From MED-G105 sp965263305 (GTDB taxonomy: Bacteria > Pseudomonadota > Alphaproteobacteria > Caulobacterales > Parvularculaceae), in assembly GCA_965263305.1 (NCBI GenBank), contig OZ253666.1, positions 2,852,001-2,916,000 on the forward strand: DNA of 64,000 bases. The letters run 5' to 3'. A model generated the notes under the pieces. It worked only from the letters and a program-made list of their open reading frames with translations, ran no database searches and had not been told where the DNA came from. Position numbers and translations under genes: made by a program. Within the stretch, counting starts at the first letter, position 1, and each line of letters starts with the position of its first letter. This document shows, one piece after another, positions 7,802-17,124 of the stretch.

Positions 7802-10549
7802 ATGGATGCTTCTTCCCCCGATCCCGCCCCAAATCCGGCCACTTCCGCCGCGCCGGCGCCTGCGCCAGCAAAGGATGCGGCGAAGGCGGTGACGCCGATG
7901 ATGGCCCAATATATGGCGATCAAAGAAGAAGCGCAGGATGCGCTTCTGTTTTATCGCATGGGCGATTTCTACGAACTTTTTTTCGAAGATGCTGAGATCG
8001 CCGCTGGGGCGTTGGATATCGCGCTGACGAAACGCGGCAAACATCAGGGTACTGATATTCCGATGTGCGGCGTGCCGTTTCACTCCTATGAGGCCTATCT
8101 CGCCCGGTTGATCCGCAAAGGGTTTTCGGTGGCGGTCTGCGAGCAGGTAGAAGATCCGGCGGAGGCCAAAAAACGCGGCGCAAAATCCGTTGTCGCCCGG
8201 GCGATTGTGCGAGTGGTGACGCCGGGTACGTTGACCGAAGACACGTTATTGGACGCTGGCGCAAATAATTTTCTGGGCGCCTTGGCGGTCCTGCGCAGCG
8301 GTGATGCGGCGCTTGCCTATGCTGATGTCTCAACCGGTGAAGCATGGGTGCGGTCGACGACGCCGGCGTCCTTTCCATCTGATATCGCCGCGGCGCCTTT
8401 CAGCGAATTGGTGGTGTCCGAAGCGGTGGAGGCGGATGAAAATTGGGCGGGCGCTGTAGAGCAATTAGACCCCAAATTGCGCCTGACGCGTCAACCCGCC
8501 GTGCGCTTTGACTCCGTCAGCGGCGAGAAGCGTATAAAAGAGGCGTTCGCGGTCGCCGCCCTTGATGGTTTCGGCGCTTTCTCTCGGGCCGATCATGCCG
8601 CGCTTGGGGCCCTTCTCGCCTATCTCCAATTGACCCAGGTCGATCGAATGCCGGCATTGCGCCCGCCGAAGCGGGCGAGCGGCGATACCGTTATGGCCAT
8701 CGATCAAGCAACGCGCGGATCCTTAGAGATACTCAGTACACAAAGTGGTGAGCGTCGCGGGTCACTGCTTCATGCTGTTGATCGGACGAAGACGGGCGCC
8801 GGCGCACGATTGCTCGCCCAGCGCCTGTCAGCGCCCTCCACCGCAGTGGAGACGATCCGCGCGCGCCATGATGCTGTGGCGTTTTTCCGGGATGAAGATC
8901 GCCTTTGTGAGACGTGCCGGGATGACCTGTCGCGCCTGCCGGATATGGCGCGGGCCTTGTCGCGGTTATCCCTTGAACGCGGGGGGCCGCGCGACCTCAT
9001 TGCGATCCGCCAGGGGCTTGTATCAGCGCGCGACATTGCAAGCCGTCTTGGCGCAACGGATCATCTGCCAAAAGAGATTGATGAGGCCATGCGCGCCCTA
9101 GAGGCGCGTGACAATGGCGGCTTCGCCACGCTCATCACGACATTGCGTGAAGCGTTACAGCCAGAAGCGCCAATGTTGGCCCGTGATGGGGGCTTTATCG
9201 CGAAAGGCTTCGACCCTGGCTTGGACGCTGTAAGGGCGCTGAGGGACGATTCTAGGCGCGTCATCGCTAATCTGGAAGCCCAGTACCGTGAAGAAACGGG
9301 CGTTAAATCCCTCAAGATCAAACATAACAATGTTCTTGGCTATTTCATCGAGACCACCCCCGCTAACGCCGATGCGTTGATGGCTGACAATGCGGTAAAG
9401 ACCTTTATTCACCGACAAACCCTGGCCAGCGCGGTGCGGTTTACAACGACCGAGTTGGCGGACTTAGATGCCAAAATCGCCCGCTCGCGCGACGAGGCGC
9501 TCGCACGCGAATTGGCGCTGTTCGCGGAGCTATCTAAACAGGTGATGGCCCAAGCGTCTGAGATCGCCCACGCCGCCGACGGCGCAGCGGTCATCGATGT
9601 TTCCGCCGCCTTAGCGATCCTAGCTCTGGAGGAAAACTACGTCCGTCCCAAGATAGATGACAGTTTCGCTTTCAAAGTGACGGGCGGGCGACACCCCGTG
9701 GTGGAACAGGCCGTGCGCCGGGAGGGCGCAAGCGCCTTCATCGCCAATGATTGCTGTTTAGGCGACGACAAAGAAGGACGATTGTGGCTCGTGACGGGCC
9801 CGAACATGGCCGGTAAATCGACCTTTCTACGGCAAAACGCCCTCATCGCCATTTTGGCCCAGGCGGGCGCTTTCGTTCCCGCAGATGATGCTCATATTGG
9901 CGTTGCCGATCGTGTCTTTAGCCGGGTCGGTGCAAGTGACGATATCGCACGGGGACGCTCGACATTCATGGTGGAAATGGTCGAAACAGCGGCCATTCTC
10001 AATCAGGCCGGCCCACGGGCGCTTGTCGTGTTGGATGAAATAGGTCGGGGGACATCCACCTTCGACGGCATGTCCATCGCATGGGCGAGCGTTGAGCATC
10101 TCCATGACGTCAACAAATGCCGAGGATTGTTCGCCACCCATTACCACGAGTTAACAGCGTTAGCCGAAAAACTGACGCGGCTGGAAAACGTCTCCATGAA
10201 AGTGCGCGAATGGAAAGACGATGTCGTGTTCTTACATGAAGTGGCGAGCGGCCCGGCGGATCGCTCCTACGGCGTCGCCGTTGGGCGTCTGGCGGGATTG
10301 CCCAAAGTTGTCGTTGACCGGGCCAGCCGATTATTGAAGGAGTTAGAAGAGGGCGGCGATCAACGCGGACGGCTTGATGAATTACCCTTATTCGCCGCAA
10401 GCGCAGCGGCTGACCCACCGCCGGCGGTTGACCCGCGCTCTGCGTTGGATAACGCCCTATCAGCAATCCATCCTGATGAGTTAAGTCCGCGCGAGGCGCT
10501 TGAGTTGATATACCGGTTAAAAGAAATCGCCCACACGGATAACGATTGA
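7802..10549 (+). CDS. mutS: DNA mismatch repair protein MutS
   Basis: MutS recognises mispairs and small loops and starts methyl-independent mismatch repair in this group. From ATG 7802 the protein is 915 aa. The mismatch-reading motif MGDFYELF has Phe56 and Glu58. The connector and lever domains follow. The ATPase has Walker A GPNMAGKST (about 666-674), the ST motif GRSTFMVEM, Walker B VVLDEIGRGTSTFDG and FATHYHEL (about 777). The first 30 residues are Pro/Ala-rich low complexity. An in-frame TTG at 7739 would add 21 residues of non-family sequence, so ATG 7802 is preferred. It is followed by glnD after 39 bp on the same strand, a common alphaproteobacterial order. Confidence 0.97.
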   Translation: MDASSPDPAPNPATSAAPAPAPAKDAAKAVTPMMAQYMAIKEEAQDALLFYRMGDFYELFFEDAEIAAGALDIALTKRGKHQGTDIPMCGVPFHSYEAYLARLIRKGFSVAVCEQVEDPAEAKKRGAKSVVARAIVRVVTPGTLTEDTLLDAGANNFLGALAVLRSGDAALAYADVSTGEAWVRSTTPASFPSDIAAAPFSELVVSEAVEADENWAGAVEQLDPKLRLTRQPAVRFDSVSGEKRIKEAFAVAALDGFGAFSRADHAALGALLAYLQLTQVDRMPALRPPKRASGDTVMAIDQATRGSLEILSTQSGERRGSLLHAVDRTKTGAGARLLAQRLSAPSTAVETIRARHDAVAFFRDEDRLCETCRDDLSRLPDMARALSRLSLERGGPRDLIAIRQGLVSARDIASRLGATDHLPKEIDEAMRALEARDNGGFATLITTLREALQPEAPMLARDGGFIAKGFDPGLDAVRALRDDSRRVIANLEAQYREETGVKSLKIKHNNVLGYFIETTPANADALMADNAVKTFIHRQTLASAVRFTTTELADLDAKIARSRDEALARELALFAELSKQVMAQASEIAHAADGAAVIDVSAALAILALEENYVRPKIDDSFAFKVTGGRHPVVEQAVRREGASAFIANDCCLGDDKEGRLWLVTGPNMAGKSTFLRQNALIAILAQAGAFVPADDAHIGVADRVFSRVGASDDIARGRSTFMVEMVETAAILNQAGPRALVVLDEIGRGTSTFDGMSIAWASVEHLHDVNKCRGLFATHYHELTALAEKLTRLENVSMKVREWKDDVVFLHEVASGPADRSYGVAVGRLAGLPKVVVDRASRLLKELEEGGDQRGRLDELPLFAASAAADPPPAVDPRSALDNALSAIHPDELSPREALELIYRLKEIAHTDND

Positions 10550-10588
10550 TGGGCAGGTGTTTTTGATGGTTCGAAGTTGGCGAATTCC

Positions 10589-13315
10589 ATGACGGCAAAG
10601 AAAGGCGCCGGGTCGGCGCACGGGTCTAAAGGCGGCCTCCCTAAAGCGCTTGCGGCCGCCGTCGCGGCAGAAGCCGCCGGGCAGCAATATGGCGCATTGG
10701 GCCCGGCGATAAAGAAAGCATTGGCCGCCCAGCGCGCGCGTTATTTTGAAAAGTACGCACGCGGCGACGTGATCGCTGAAAAGATCGCGAGTGATGTCGA
10801 CCAGACGATCCGCTTTTTATTAAACTATGCGAACCCTGATTTCCCGTGCGCGATCTTAGCGACGGGCGGCTATGGTCGCGGCTCCTTGGCGCCTATGTCG
10901 GATATTGATCTCTTGATCCTTCATGAAGGCGGCAACAACGGCTCGGGAGATGAGGCGCTCAAACCGTTCTTGGAGAAGTGCTTATACCCCCTATGGGATG
11001 CGGGGCTCGTCGTTGGCCACGGGGTGCACTCGCCCGCGACAGCGATCAAGCTTGCAAAAAACGACCTTAATGCGTGTACGGCGTTTCTAGAGGCGCGCTA
11101 TCTGTGCGGTGATGAAGCCCTGAGCGATGCCTTTCTGCAAAAGTATCAAAAACTACGTGAGAGCGGACGGCGCCAGTTCATCAAAGATAAGTTAGCGGAG
11201 CAGGCGGCGCGCCATGAAACAGCGCTTTCCTCCCATTATATGACGGAGCCTGACATTAAAGAAGGCCGCGGTGGTCTTCGGGACGTCCACCTTATCCGAT
11301 GGCTCCACGCATATGTCTTCGGCGATCGAAAGAAGCCGTCTATTTTGTCGAGCGAGGAATGGGATGCGCTTGAAAAAGCTGAACGTTTTCTTTTATCCAT
11401 CCGTGCGCATCTTCATGATTTACGGCCGCGAGCGGATGACCGGTTAACCTTCGATATTCAACCGGCGCTCGCGGCGCGTCTGGGATATCGTGAGCGGGCA
11501 CGGACCTCCGCCGGTGAACGGATGATGCGCCATTACTTTGTGAATACAAAGGAAATCCTCAGGCTTTCCCATTTGTATCTCGCGCGCCTTGATGAGCATC
11601 GCCATAACGGCCTAACAGCGCCCAAGCCCCTACCAAAGTCTCTGTCGCAGGATGAAGCGCCCGGAAAGCCGAACCTTCGATTGCGGTTGAACAGGCTTGA
11701 TTTTGCAAGTCCCGCTAAAGCGAAAAAAAGACCGCTCGACTTCTTCCGCTTGTTCCGCGCCCTATCGAAAAAACCGTCTTTGGATCTTCACCCAGACGCC
11801 CTTGCGATCATCACCGATCGCCTCGCCGATATAACGGCCGATATTCGCCGGGACCGGGTTGTCTCGACCCTGTTCTTGTCGAGCCTCGTCAAAACAAAAG
11901 AACCAGCGCGCGTATTAAGACTGATGTCCGAGACGGGGCTCCTCGGAAAATACCTGCCGAGCTTTGGGCGTATCTTGGGGCGGATCGAATATGGCCTCTA
12001 TCGGCGGTATCCGCTGGAAGAACAAGTCTTCCGAAGCGTCAATGTATTGGCCGCGTTACGCCGAGGAGACCTTGAAAACGCCCATGAGCAAACAACGAAA
12101 GTTGTGGCGGCCTGGGAAAACCCGACGACCCTTTATCTGATGGTGCTTCTCCATGAGATGGGCTGGTCCCTAGAGGCGCCTTCGACTGAAAAAACAGAAC
12201 GGTTGATTAAGAGTAAAGCATTGAGGCTTCATCTTTCTACAGATGATGCGAGTCTGGTCGCATGGTGTGCGGCGCGAACAATGTTTCTGACACAAATCGC
12301 CGAACGGCGGAATTTAAATGATACACGAGTGTTGGAAAATTTCGCAAAAGAGGTAGGCGATAAGAAACGCCTCGATGCGCTATTAGTACTGACGATCTGC
12401 CATTTGCGGGTGGTCAGCGATACCAGCTGGGATGCATGGACGCGCAGTAAAGTAAGGGCTCTTTATATGGGCGCTGGCGCGTATCTCGAAAATGGCCGCG
12501 ACGGGCTTCAAGACTGGATTCGTCAGCAAGAACAAAACACCGCTACGGCGTTACAGCAGTCTCTACCGCGATGGTCAGCGGCCCGGCGCGAAGAGTTCTT
12601 GGCGCGAATTGTGGACAACGGCGTAACGAGCGTTCCGTTGGAGACCCTCGCTCGGGCGGCGATGTTAAGCGATGCGGCCGAAAAAAACGGCCAACGCGCC
12701 GCTGTCTCGGTGGAGGTGGTGGAGGGCGCCATCGAAGCCATTATCTTCGCGGCGGACCGATCCGGATTTCTAGCGGATCTCGCCGGGGCGGTGTCCGCCA
12801 TCGGCGGCAGCGTGCGCAGCGTGAACGCTATGACCCTTTCCGACGGCAACATCATTGATGTTTTCGCCATTCAGCCGGGGACAAGCGGGCGGGTCGGCGG
12901 CGCCGCTGAGACTGATGATGAGGAGGCGGCTCTTCACGCCCTTGCCAAGAAAGCCCATGAAGCGCTTCTGCAGGCTGCCAAATCGCCCCCTAAAAAAGCC
13001 TTTAACGCTCCGCGCCGCCTTGGTGATCGGCGGGGATTGTTTGACGTACCGTCACTCGTTCGGCTGGATTTAGACGCCTCTGAGGATTGTCTTGTCTTAG
13101 AAGCGGAAGGGCGGGACCGCGCCGGGCTCCTATATCGTCTCGCGCGCGAGTTGTCCGATATTGGGTTGATCATTCGCTCCGCCCATATCGCGACCTACGG
13201 TGAGCGCGCCGTTGACGTCTTTTACCTGCAGGACGCGCCGGGCTATAAAATTACGAACAAACGGCGATTGCAGTCGATTGAGCGGCGGGTCTTAGCCGCC
13301 TTGAATGAGGCCTAG
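10589..13315 (+). CDS. glnD: GlnD, PII uridylyltransferase with a degenerate HD domain
   Basis: GlnD normally adds UMP to PII when nitrogen is limiting and removes it when glutamine is high. The nucleotidyltransferase site is intact: GGYGRG (93-98) and SDIDLLIL with Asp105 and Asp107, then IKEGRGGLRD. Two ACT domains at about 711-775 and 833-905 should sense glutamine. The HD domain is recognisable by alignment but lacks its ligands: the usual VDEH His is Gln479, HD is His522-Glu523, the following D-H-S and Q-H motifs are absent, and the C-D-I Asp is His. Uridylyl-removing activity is therefore probably lost. ATG 10589 is chosen over TTG 10577. It is likely co-transcribed with mutS. Confidence 0.95.
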   Translation: MTAKKGAGSAHGSKGGLPKALAAAVAAEAAGQQYGALGPAIKKALAAQRARYFEKYARGDVIAEKIASDVDQTIRFLLNYANPDFPCAILATGGYGRGSLAPMSDIDLLILHEGGNNGSGDEALKPFLEKCLYPLWDAGLVVGHGVHSPATAIKLAKNDLNACTAFLEARYLCGDEALSDAFLQKYQKLRESGRRQFIKDKLAEQAARHETALSSHYMTEPDIKEGRGGLRDVHLIRWLHAYVFGDRKKPSILSSEEWDALEKAERFLLSIRAHLHDLRPRADDRLTFDIQPALAARLGYRERARTSAGERMMRHYFVNTKEILRLSHLYLARLDEHRHNGLTAPKPLPKSLSQDEAPGKPNLRLRLNRLDFASPAKAKKRPLDFFRLFRALSKKPSLDLHPDALAIITDRLADITADIRRDRVVSTLFLSSLVKTKEPARVLRLMSETGLLGKYLPSFGRILGRIEYGLYRRYPLEEQVFRSVNVLAALRRGDLENAHEQTTKVVAAWENPTTLYLMVLLHEMGWSLEAPSTEKTERLIKSKALRLHLSTDDASLVAWCAARTMFLTQIAERRNLNDTRVLENFAKEVGDKKRLDALLVLTICHLRVVSDTSWDAWTRSKVRALYMGAGAYLENGRDGLQDWIRQQEQNTATALQQSLPRWSAARREEFLARIVDNGVTSVPLETLARAAMLSDAAEKNGQRAAVSVEVVEGAIEAIIFAADRSGFLADLAGAVSAIGGSVRSVNAMTLSDGNIIDVFAIQPGTSGRVGGAAETDDEEAALHALAKKAHEALLQAAKSPPKKAFNAPRRLGDRRGLFDVPSLVRLDLDASEDCLVLEAEGRDRAGLLYRLARELSDIGLIIRSAHIATYGERAVDVFYLQDAPGYKITNKRRLQSIERRVLAALNEA

Positions 13316-13368
13316 CAGCCCGCGTAAAAGCCTTTGGCGCTGACGGTTAGCACAGTTAGGAAATGCCC

Positions 13369-14343
13369 ATGAAGATCGGTACACGATCAAGCGTTATGGC
13401 GATGGCGCAGACTAATGATATTATTCGCCGCCTTGAGGTTGCGCAAAAAGGGCTGGCGCCGTCGGCGTTCCAGTTCAAGCCTTCGGGCGACCGGGATCAG
13501 GTATCAAAATTGGCGCGCCATGGCGGAAAGGGCGGCGCCTTTGTGGCGGAGCTGCGCACAGCAATGCTTGCCGGGGAAGTTGAATGCGCCATGCATTCGT
13601 TAAAGGATATGCCGGGCGATGAAGAAACGCCCGGTCTTGTGATCGCCGCCATGTTGCCCCGTGAGTTCGTTGAAGACGCCTTAGTGCTGCGTCAGGGGTT
13701 AACCCTTCAAGAGGCCGAGAGCGTAAAATTCGCGGGGATGAAAATCGGCACGAATGCGGTGCGCCGGGCGGCGTTTTTACGTCGCCTTTATCCGCAGGCG
13801 GAGGTGGTCCATTTTCGCGGCGCCGCTGATACAAGATTGCGTAAGCTTGATGAGGGCGCGCGGCAAAAACTGCCTGAGGCCGATGGGGGCGGCGAGGTTG
13901 GGCCGGCCGATGCCTTGGTCATGGCGCGTGCTGGTCTTGAACGTATTGGCGCGGCGGACCGCCTTTCAAAGGTCTTTACCGTTGAGGACATGATACCCGC
14001 CGTTGGCCAGGGGGTGGTTGTGGTGGAATGCCCTGGCGCCCATTGGGCGACCCGGGAGACGTTGAGCCGTATCGATGATGCACAAACGCGCGCTGCGGCG
14101 GAAGCCGAACGGGAAATGCTCTGGATCCTGAATGGTCATTGCAATGCCCCGATTGCGGGCCATGCTCGCCTCGACAGGGCAATGCTCCATCTGACCGGAG
14201 CTGTCATCAGTCTTGATGGCGCAGAGCTGATTTCGGTCTCCCAATCAGGCCCCGTGGATCGCCCGCGCGAGCTAGGGCGGTCCGTCGGGCTCGCCTTGGT
14301 GGCGAAGGGCGCCGCTGAGATTATCGATGCGGCGCGTCTTTAA
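13369..14343 (+). CDS. hemC: Hydroxymethylbilane synthase (porphobilinogen deaminase)
   Basis: HemC joins four porphobilinogen molecules into hydroxymethylbilane in tetrapyrrole synthesis. Seen are KIGTRSSVMAMAQ at the N-terminus, GGKGGAFVAELRTAML, MHSLKDMP with the catalytic Asp, the KIGTNAVRRAAFL pair of arginines, DTRLRKLDEGA, PAVGQGVVVVE, and the dipyrromethane-cofactor Cys258 in NGHCNAPI. Several usual signatures are altered: GNVDTRL is GAADTRL, EDPRD is absent and GGC is GHC. It is thus a divergent member. AGGA is seven bases before ATG 13369 but only one or two before ATG 13363, so the downstream start is preferred. It lies 53 bp after glnD; no other heme genes are nearby. Confidence 0.88.
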   Translation: MKIGTRSSVMAMAQTNDIIRRLEVAQKGLAPSAFQFKPSGDRDQVSKLARHGGKGGAFVAELRTAMLAGEVECAMHSLKDMPGDEETPGLVIAAMLPREFVEDALVLRQGLTLQEAESVKFAGMKIGTNAVRRAAFLRRLYPQAEVVHFRGAADTRLRKLDEGARQKLPEADGGGEVGPADALVMARAGLERIGAADRLSKVFTVEDMIPAVGQGVVVVECPGAHWATRETLSRIDDAQTRAAAEAEREMLWILNGHCNAPIAGHARLDRAMLHLTGAVISLDGAELISVSQSGPVDRPRELGRSVGLALVAKGAAEIIDAARL

Positions 14344-14474
14344 TTTCTGCTTCTTCCCCTTGTAAGGCGAAAAAAAGCCCCCACTGTCTACCCCGCTCCA
14401 TAAGATAAAAACCCGTTTTAGACATTTGGTCGGTGGAATTGCGCTGCGGGGCGCGCCATGCGACAGGGACCCCC

Positions 14475-16328
14475 ATGTTTTCCTGGTTTGAAAAACGACT
14501 AGCGCCGTTTCCGGCAGACCGTTTGGCGCCCCCGCCAAAGGGGCTTGCGGCGTTTTGTTGGCATTACGTGAAAGATGCGCGTTGGTGGTTGGCGGCGGTC
14601 GGCATCCTAACGGCGTTGATCGGCATCGGTGAAGTTCTTTTGTTTGGCTTTTTGGGCGCTATCGTCGATTGGCTATCGACGGCGGAACGCGAAAGTTTCT
14701 TGGCGGCTGAGGGCGGCAAACTTTGGGGCATGGGCGCGCTTTTGCTTATTGGGTTGCCCATAACGGTTTTCATCCAAGGGCTCGTCATCCATCAAACGCT
14801 GCTCGGTAATTTACCTATGAGTGCGCGTTGGCGCATGCACCGCCATCTGCTTGGCCAGTCAATGGCGTTTTTCTCCAATGAGTTCGCCGGCCGGGTGGCG
14901 ACAAAGGTGATGCAGACATCGCTTGCGGTGCGAGAAGTCGTCACGAAGATCGTCGATATTTTCATTTACGTGCTGGTCTACTTCCTGACGACATTGGTTT
15001 TGGTTGCCGGGGCGGATTGGCGTCTTGCTGCGCCGCTGATTGTTTGGATTGTCATCTACGGCTGCCTGATCCGGTTCTTTGTGCCGCGCCTGCAGAAAAT
15101 TTCTCAGCGTCAAGCTGATGCGCGCTCCGCGATGACGGGCCGCATCGTCGATAGCTACACAAATATTGGTACGGTCAAACTCTACGCCCATGCTGGCCGC
15201 GAAGAAGCCTATGCCAAAGAAAGCATGGAGGAGTTCCTAAACACCGTGCATCCGCAAATGCGGTTGGTGACGCTCCTGCAGATGAGTGTTTACACCAATA
15301 ACTGTGTGATGATTTTCGTGATCGCTGCCACCGGGATCGGTTTTTGGCTCGCCAATCAGGTGTCGGTCGGCGCAATCGCCGTTGCTGTCGCCTTGGCGCT
15401 CCGCCTTAACGGCATGTCCCAATGGATTATGTGGGAGGTGGCCGGCCTTTTTGAGAATATTGGCGCCGTCTATGACGGCATGGAGATGTTGGGAAAACCC
15501 AAGACCGTTGTCGATGCCGAAAAGCCCCAACAATTGACGCGTGCGCGAGGGGACATCGCCTTTGAAAACGTTCGTTTTCACTATGGCAAAGAAGGCGGGG
15601 TCATCGACGATTTGTCCTTGCAAGTCGCTTCCGGCGAAAAAATCGGCCTTGTTGGGCGCTCGGGCGCTGGTAAGTCGACAATCGTCAATTTGCTGTTGCG
15701 TTTTTACGATGTTGAAGGCGGGCGGATTACGATTGACGGACAGGATGTCGCCACGCTGACGCAAGAATCCTTGCGCGCTCAGATCGGCGTTGTGACTCAA
15801 GATACATCCCTTCTTCATCGGTCCATTCGCGAAAACATCGCCTACGGTCGGCCGGGCGCGAGTGATGGGGAGATTTTGGAAGCGGCGCGGCGCGCGAACG
15901 CTCTCGATTTTCTCATGGATCTGGAGGACCAGACGGGCGCGAAGGGCCTCGACGCCCAGGTTGGGGAACGCGGCGTGCGTCTTTCCGGCGGGCAGCGCCA
16001 ACGTATCGCAATCGCGCGGATCTTCTTGAAAGATGCGCCCATCCTTCTATTGGATGAAGCGACATCCGCATTGGATTCCGAGGTGGAAATGGCGATACAA
16101 GAAAACCTCTTTGAGCTGATGAAAGGAAAAACAGTGATCGCGATCGCCCACCGTTTATCCACTATCGCGGCCCTCGATCGCCTAGTGGTGCTCGACCAAG
16201 GAAGCCTCATCGAAGAGGGAACCCATGATGAGCTTGTCGAACGCGGCGGCCTCTATGGGGATCTATGGGCGCGTCAGTCGGGCGGCTTTATTAGTGGCGG
16301 CGCGGCGCAGACAACGGCGGCGGAGTAA
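14475..16328 (+). CDS. ABC exporter, fused membrane and ATPase domains
   Basis: From ATG 14475 the protein is 617 aa. An N-terminal six-helix ABC exporter membrane domain covers about 20-330, and the nucleotide-binding domain about 358-600. The NBD has Walker A GRSGAGKST (Lys400), Q-loop VVTQDTSL, signature LSGGQRQR, Walker B ILLLDEATSALD and H-loop IAHRLSTI. It works as a homodimer or half-transporter in the inner membrane. Its layout is MsbA/LapB-like with no peptidase domain. The substrate is unknown; lipid, glycan or multidrug export are all possible. An upstream GTG at 14433 would add 14 residues with no family similarity. It follows hemC by 131 bp and is convergent with the next gene. 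Confidence 0.88.
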   Translation: MFSWFEKRLAPFPADRLAPPPKGLAAFCWHYVKDARWWLAAVGILTALIGIGEVLLFGFLGAIVDWLSTAERESFLAAEGGKLWGMGALLLIGLPITVFIQGLVIHQTLLGNLPMSARWRMHRHLLGQSMAFFSNEFAGRVATKVMQTSLAVREVVTKIVDIFIYVLVYFLTTLVLVAGADWRLAAPLIVWIVIYGCLIRFFVPRLQKISQRQADARSAMTGRIVDSYTNIGTVKLYAHAGREEAYAKESMEEFLNTVHPQMRLVTLLQMSVYTNNCVMIFVIAATGIGFWLANQVSVGAIAVAVALALRLNGMSQWIMWEVAGLFENIGAVYDGMEMLGKPKTVVDAEKPQQLTRARGDIAFENVRFHYGKEGGVIDDLSLQVASGEKIGLVGRSGAGKSTIVNLLLRFYDVEGGRITIDGQDVATLTQESLRAQIGVVTQDTSLLHRSIRENIAYGRPGASDGEILEAARRANALDFLMDLEDQTGAKGLDAQVGERGVRLSGGQRQRIAIARIFLKDAPILLLDEATSALDSEVEMAIQENLFELMKGKTVIAIAHRLSTIAALDRLVVLDQGSLIEEGTHDELVERGGLYGDLWARQSGGFISGGAAQTTAAE

Positions 16329-16340
16329 CACGCCGGCCCT

Positions 16341-16952
16341 CTATCGCCGTTGCCTCGAAAGAATTGATACATCGATCAATATCAGCACGATCGTCAAGGC
16401 ATAAACCGCTGCGACGCTCAACGGCATCCAGGTTAGGCGCTCATCGGGATAGGTAATCCAAACCGCCAGCACCGTCCCTGCACGAACGATGGCGTGGAGA
16501 GAATAAAGCGCTGTGCGCCCATAAGACCATCCGATCACTGGCCAATGTGCTGACAGGCCAATTGCGAGTATAAATGGGATGAGTTCGTAGTATTGCATCT
16601 GCCCCGCTGCGACAACAATTGGCCAAAAGAGCAACATGCCAATGATGGCTGCAATGCTGACAAAGCCGACGGTCTGACGCTCTGTCAAAAACGGCGCACC
16701 GAACAAATAGGATAATCCAACTGCAACGGGAAAAATTAAAGCCGATCCCATATAGGCGGCCATCGCCCATTCATAGAGGCTTGCAGAATATCCCCAAACG
16801 CCCAAGGCGAGCCAGTAAAGCAATCCGGCCGTCGCGACGGGAACGCCGCCTTTTAATTTTATGTATGCGCGTCGCCGCTCGGCTTTTAGCGCGAGGAGTA
16901 GGGTTTCTTGATCAATATTCTGGATCTGCGGGTCCGGACGACTTGCACTCAT
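16341..16952 (-). CDS. Small integral membrane protein of unknown function
   Basis: The 203-residue product has a basic and charged N-terminal segment (about 1-35) with EERRAY-like character, then about six hydrophobic helices (GVPVATAGLLYWLALGVWGY, LIFPVAVGLSYLFG, TVGFVSIAAIIGMLLFWPIV and others). It should lie in the inner membrane. It may belong to the DUF7010-type families, but I am not certain. ATG 16952 has GGAGGGG directly upstream; the TTG at 16964 lies inside that ribosome-binding site and is rejected. It is convergent with the ABC exporter, 12 bp from its stop. Confidence 0.65.
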   Translation of the reverse strand: MSASRPDPQIQNIDQETLLLALKAERRRAYIKLKGGVPVATAGLLYWLALGVWGYSASLYEWAMAAYMGSALIFPVAVGLSYLFGAPFLTERQTVGFVSIAAIIGMLLFWPIVVAAGQMQYYELIPFILAIGLSAHWPVIGWSYGRTALYSLHAIVRAGTVLAVWITYPDERLTWMPLSVAAVYALTIVLILIDVSILSRQRR

Positions 16953-17042
16953 TTGCCCCTCCAAATGCCTGCGATCTAGCGGTTCGCGATTCTACATCGT
17001 GAACGTTCCCATCGAAATAGAGCGCGATGCAGACCATTCGTC

Positions 17043-17060
17043 AAACGTTAGTTGACGTTT
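17043..17060. promoter_or_regulatory. Candidate operator dyad
   Basis: The dyad AAACGT-N6-ACGTTT lies about 90 bp upstream of the small membrane protein gene and downstream of phaC. The arms are perfect. It may be an operator for the membrane protein gene. No regulator can be assigned. Confidence 0.25.
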
Positions 17061-17124
17061 TGGCCAGTGTTGCCGCAATAAAATTCGTTATCAGAACGTT
17101 GAGGTAGCGGTGGCGGTTACCTCT

